A DNA stretch of 64,000 bases from Gymnothorax reevesii. Lineage: Eukaryota > Chordata > Actinopteri > Anguilliformes > Muraenidae. A program made the position numbers and the translations under genes. Numbering within the stretch: the stretch's first letter is position 1; the number at the start of each line of letters is the position of its first letter. The notes beneath the pieces are model-generated. The model was not told where the DNA came from. It ran no database searches and saw nothing but the letters and a program-made list of their open reading frames with translations. The stretch covers positions 9,630,395 to 9,694,394 of the forward strand of contig CM056584.1 in assembly GCA_029721435.1 (NCBI GenBank). The letters are read 5' to 3'. Positions 60,535 to 64,000 of this stretch are shown one piece after another.

Positions 60535-62151
60535 GTTTCCTCTATGATGGGAGTATGGGATCAGATGGCATTTCAGCTTAACCCTGCTTGTGTAAAATAG
60601 AAATTGAGTGACGTTAATGTTTGAATGCTAATGCTAACATGCTAATGCTAGCGATCTAATGTGAGTGCTAATATCTGGTCATATTCATACTGTAATTGTC
60701 CTCTATGATGTTAGTATGAGATCAGATGGCATTTCTGCTTCACCCTTCTTGTATTATAAGCAAATTGGGTAATGTTAATGTTTCAATGCTAATGCTAACA
60801 TGCTGATGCTAACATGCTAATGCTAGCAATCTAATGTGAGTGCTAATACCTGGTCATTTTCATACTGTACATGTCTTCTATGTTGGGAGTATGGGATCAG
60901 ATGGCATTTCAGCTTAACCCTGCTTGTGTAAAATGGAAATTGAGTGACGTTGTTTGAATGCTAATGCTAACATGCTAATGCTAGCGATCTAATGTGAGTG
61001 CTAATGCCTGGTCATTTTCATACTGTACATGTCCTCTATGATGGGAGTATGAGATCAGATGGCTTTACAGCTTAACCCTGCTTGTGTAAAATGGAAATTG
61101 AGTGATGTTAATGTTTGAATGCTAATGCTTACATGCTAATGCTAGCGATCTAATGTGAGTTCTAATATCTGGTCATTTTCATACCATACGTGTCCTTTAT
61201 GATGTTAATAGGAGATCAGATGGCATTTCAGCTTAACCCTGCTTGTGTACAATGGAAATTTAGTGACGTTAATGTTTGAATGCTAATGTAACATGCTAAT
61301 GCTAGCAATCTAATGTGAGTGCTAATATCTGGTCATTTTCATACTACACGTATCCTCTATAATGTTCATAGGAGATCAGATGGCATTTCAGCTTAACCCT
61401 TCTTGTTTAAAATGGAAATTGAGTTATGTTAATGTTTAAATGCTAATGCTAACATGCTAATGCTAGCGCTCTAATGTGAATGCTAATATGTGGTCATTTT
61501 TATACTGTACGTGTCCTCTATGATGTTAATAGGAGATCAGATGGCATTTCAGCTTAACCCTGCTTGTGTAAAATGGAAATTTAGTGACGTTAATGTTTGA
61601 ATGCTAATGCTAACATGCTAATGCTAGCGATCTAATGTGAGTGCTAATATCTGGTCATTTTCATACTATACGTGTCCTTTATGATGTTAATAGGAGATCA
61701 GATGGCATTTCAGCTTAACCCTTGTGTAAAATGGAAATTGAGTGATGTTAATGTTTAAATGCTAATGCTAACATGCTAATGCTAGCGCTCTAATGTGAGT
61801 GCTAATATCTGGTCATTTTCATACTGTACATGTCCTCTATGATGGGAGTATGAGATCAGATGGCTTTTCAGCTTAACCGTGCTTGTGTAAAATGGAAATT
61901 GAGTGACGTTAATGTTTGAATGCTAATGCTAACATGCTAATGCTAGCGATCTAATGTGAGTTCTAATATCTGGTCATTTTCATACCATACGTGTCCTTTA
62001 TGATGTTAATAGGAGATCAGATGGCATTTCAGCTTAACCCTGCTTGTGTACAATGGAAATTTAGTGACGTTAATGTTTGAATGCTAATGCTAACATGCTA
62101 ATGCTAGCGATCTAATGTGAGTGCTAATATCTGGTCATTTTCATTCTACAC
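60535..62151. repeat. Cassette R5, first ten units (1,617 bp)
   Basis: Matches R1-R3 through the AACCCTTGTG unit and the following GTACAATGG unit. Private: GGCTTTACAGC (about 61062), GCTTACATGC (about 61129) and CTTAACCGTG (about 61872). The next unit carries T-type GAGTTATG instead of R-type GAGTGTCG, so the array switches to T in register. Confidence 0.87.
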
Positions 62152-64000
62152 GTGTCCTCTATGATGTTCATAGGAGATCAGATGGCATTTCAGCTTAACC
62201 CTTCTTGTTTAAAATGGAAATTGAGTTATGTTAATGTTTAAATGCTAATGCTAACATGCTAATGCTAGCGCTCTAATGTGAATGCTAATATGTGGTCATT
62301 TTTATACTGTACGTGTCCTCTATGATGTTAATAGGAGATCAGATGGCATTTCAGCTTAACCCTGCTTGTGTAAAATGGAAATTTAGTGACGTTAATGTTT
62401 GAATGCTAATGCTAACATGCTAATGCTAGCGATCTAATGTGAGTGCTAATATCTGGTCATTTTCATACTGTAAGTGTCCTCTATGATGTTAGTATGAGAT
62501 CAGATGGCATTTCTCCTTCACCCTTCTTGTATTATAAGCAAATTGAGTAATGTTAATGTTTCAATGCTAATGCTAACATGCTGATGCTAACATGCTAATG
62601 CTAGCAATCTAATGTGAGTGCTAATACCTGGTCATTTTCATACTGTACATGTCTTCTATGATGGGAGTATGGGATCAGATGGCATTTCAGCTTAACCCTG
62701 CTTGTGTAAAATGGAAATTGAGTGACGTTAATTTTTGAATGCTAATGCTAACATGCTAATGCTAGCGATCTAATGTGAGTGCTAATATCTGGTCATTTTC
62801 ATACTGTAAGTGTCCTCTATGATGTTAGTATGAGATCAGATGGCATTTCTCCTTCACCCTTCTTGTATTATAAGCAAATTGAGTAATGTTAATGTTTCAA
62901 TGCTAATGCTAACATGCTGATGCTAACATGCTAATGCTAGCAATCTAATGTGAGTGCTAATACCTGGTCATTTTCATACTGTACATGTCCTCTATGATGG
63001 GAGTATGAGATCAGATGGCTTTTCAGCTTAACCCTGCTTGTGTAAAATGGAAATTTAATGACGTTCATGTTTGAATGCTAATGCTAACATGCTAATGCTA
63101 GCGATCTAATGTGAGTGCTAATATCTGGTCATTTTCATACTATACGTGTCCTTTATGATGTTAATAGGAGATCAGATGGCATTTCAGCTTAACCCTTCTT
63201 GTGTAAAATGGAAAATTGAGTGATGTTAATGTTTAAATGCTAATGCTAACATGCTGATGGTAGCGCTTTAATGTGAGTGCTAATATCTGGTCATTTTCAT
63301 ACTGTACGTGTCCTCTATGATGGGAATATGGGATCAGATGGCATTTCAGCATAACCCTGTTTGTGTAAAATGGAAATTGAGAGACGTTAATGTTTAAATG
63401 CTAAAGCTAACATGCTAATGCTAGCGATCTAATGTGAGTGCTAATATCTGGTCATTTTCATACTGTACGTGTCCTCTATGATGTTAATAGGAGATCAGAT
63501 GGCATTATAGCTTAACCCTTCTTGTATAATAAAAAAATTGAGTAATGTTAATGTTTAAATGCTAATGCTAACATGCTAATGCTAGCGATCTAATGTGAGT
63601 TCTAATATCTGGTCATTTTCATACTATACGTGTCCTCTATGATGTTAATAGGAGATCAGATGTTATTTCAGCATAACCCTGTTTGTGTAAAATGGAAATT
63701 GAGAGACGTTAATGTTTAAATGCTAAAGCTAACATGCTAATGCTAGCGATCTAATGTGAGTGCTAATATCTGGTCATTTTCATACTGTACATGTCTTCTA
63801 TGATGGGAGTATGGGATCAGATGGCATTTCAGCTTAACCCTGCTTGTGTAAAATGGAAATTGAGTGACGTTAATATTTGAATGCTAATGCTAACATGCTA
63901 ATGCTAGCGATCTAATGTGAGTGCTAATACCTGGTCATTTTCATACTGTACATGTCCTCTATGATGGGAGTATGAGATCAGATGGCTTTTCAGCTTAACC
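62152..64000. repeat. T11 and mixed T-family units, cut by the window end
   Basis: ATTCTACACG/GAGTTATG unit, AATTTAGTGACG unit, 175-bp unit, a GTTAATTTTTG unit, a second 175-bp unit, TTTAATGACGTTCATG unit, GCATAACCCTGTTTG unit, A-rich unit with GGCATTATAGC (about 63502), a hybrid with GATGTTATTTCAGC (about 63659), GTTAATATTT unit, and a partial GTATGAGATC/GGCTTTTCAG unit ending at base 64000. The two 175-bp units separated by only one 161-bp unit, and AAAATGGAAAATTGAG (one extra A, about 63207), are unusual. Confidence 0.82.

Larger units (their letters stand above)
1..64000. repeat. Satellite DNA array, about 161-bp unit, spans the whole window
   Basis: Successive units start with GTGTCC or a close variant at 1, 162, 323, 484, 659, 820 and 981, and this spacing continues to the last base. 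All units are in one orientation. One counted unit (162-322) is about 38% GC. Both window ends lie inside the array. The unit length is not a multiple of three and carries TAA/TAG in several frames on both strands (TTAATAG, CTTAACC, GCTAATGCTAAC), so no long reading frame can persist. The size and layering fit centromeric or pericentromeric satellite, but no CENP-B-box-like motif (TTCG....A..CGGG) was noticed. Array identity is certain; chromosomal position and function are not shown by the sequence. Confidence 0.99.

Noticed and set aside
1..64000. Possible protein-coding reading frames, including a tandem-repeat protein
   Set aside because: The unit is 161 bp (161 = 2 mod 3), so a frame would have to be open in all three phases of the unit. 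TAA and TAG in several phases on both strands close it. Short chance frames have no codon structure or start context.
1..64000. CRISPR-like array (regular repeats)
   Set aside because: The whole 161-bp unit is conserved; there are no variable spacers between short repeats, and no cas genes.
1..64000. Replication iterons or a plasmid/phage origin
   Set aside because: The array is far too long and layered, with no rep gene or unique flank. Higher-order satellite structure is the fit.
1..64000. Embedded transposon, SINE or tRNA-derived element
   Set aside because: No break in the unit phase larger than the 14-bp insertion was seen, no target-site duplications or terminal repeats, and no A-box/B-box pair.
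1..64000. Telomere repeats or rDNA spacer
   Set aside because: No TTAGGG runs and no rRNA-like sequence. The repeats are 161 bp units of a single family.

Overview
The whole 64,000-base window is one uninterrupted head-to-tail satellite DNA array. It starts and ends inside the array, so the true array is longer. No protein-coding gene, RNA gene, transposon, CRISPR array or unique sequence is visible. The basic unit is about 161 bp and roughly 38% GC. I estimate about 390-395 units, of which about 51 belong to a longer 175-bp family. All units point the same way. They share landmarks in a fixed order: GTGTCCTCTATGATG, GATCAGATGGCATTTCAG, CTTAACCCT, GGAAATTGAG, GTTAATGTTT, a tandem ATGCTA-rich core ending in GCTAGC, ATCTAATGTGAG, CTGGTCATTTTCATACTGTAC.

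Organism: an array of this size and layering, with CpG sites decaying to TpG/CpA, fits a heterochromatic (centromeric, pericentromeric or subtelomeric) satellite of a eukaryote with DNA methylation, probably an animal. GCTAAT/GCTAAC/GCTAGC-rich repeats are, from memory, common in teleost fish genomes, so a fish is my weak best guess. Nothing in the window settles the species.

Layout: units fall into recognisable sequence families that recur in fixed series. I divide the array into five cassettes of higher-order repeat, naming them here: P (14 units, 2,268 bp), Q (4 units, 644 bp), R (15 units, 2,436 bp), S (9 units, 1,477 bp) and T (11 units, 1,785 bp). They recur in the cyclic order P-Q-R-S-T-P, with skips and S-T doublings. 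The order read is P1 Q1 R1 S1 | Q2 R2 S2 T1 | s r S3 T2 S4 T3 | P2 Q3 P3 Q4 | S5 T4 S6 T5 | P4 Q5 R3 S7 T6 | p r S8 T7 | P6 Q6 R4 S9 T8 S10 T9 | P7 Q7 (hybrid) T10 | P8 Q8 R5 T11.

Above the cassettes are large tandem duplications: 4,396 bp (about 2,455-11,246), 9,126 bp (14,147-23,272 repeated from 26,521), 3,248 bp (about 20,025-26,520) and 3,584 bp (about 37,690-44,857). Length differences between copies are almost always whole numbers of units (+7, -4, -3, -1), and switches between families happen inside hybrid units in register. This is what repeated unequal crossing-over or gene conversion between aligned repeats should leave.

No gene system can be claimed. The interest lies in the layered array architecture, the datable duplications, the CpG-decay pattern, and a short perfect inverted repeat restricted to one unit family. 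All coordinates were worked out by eye from the numbered sequence. Block boundaries are placed at unit starts (the GTGTCC position or its equivalent), and real recombination points may lie up to about one unit away.
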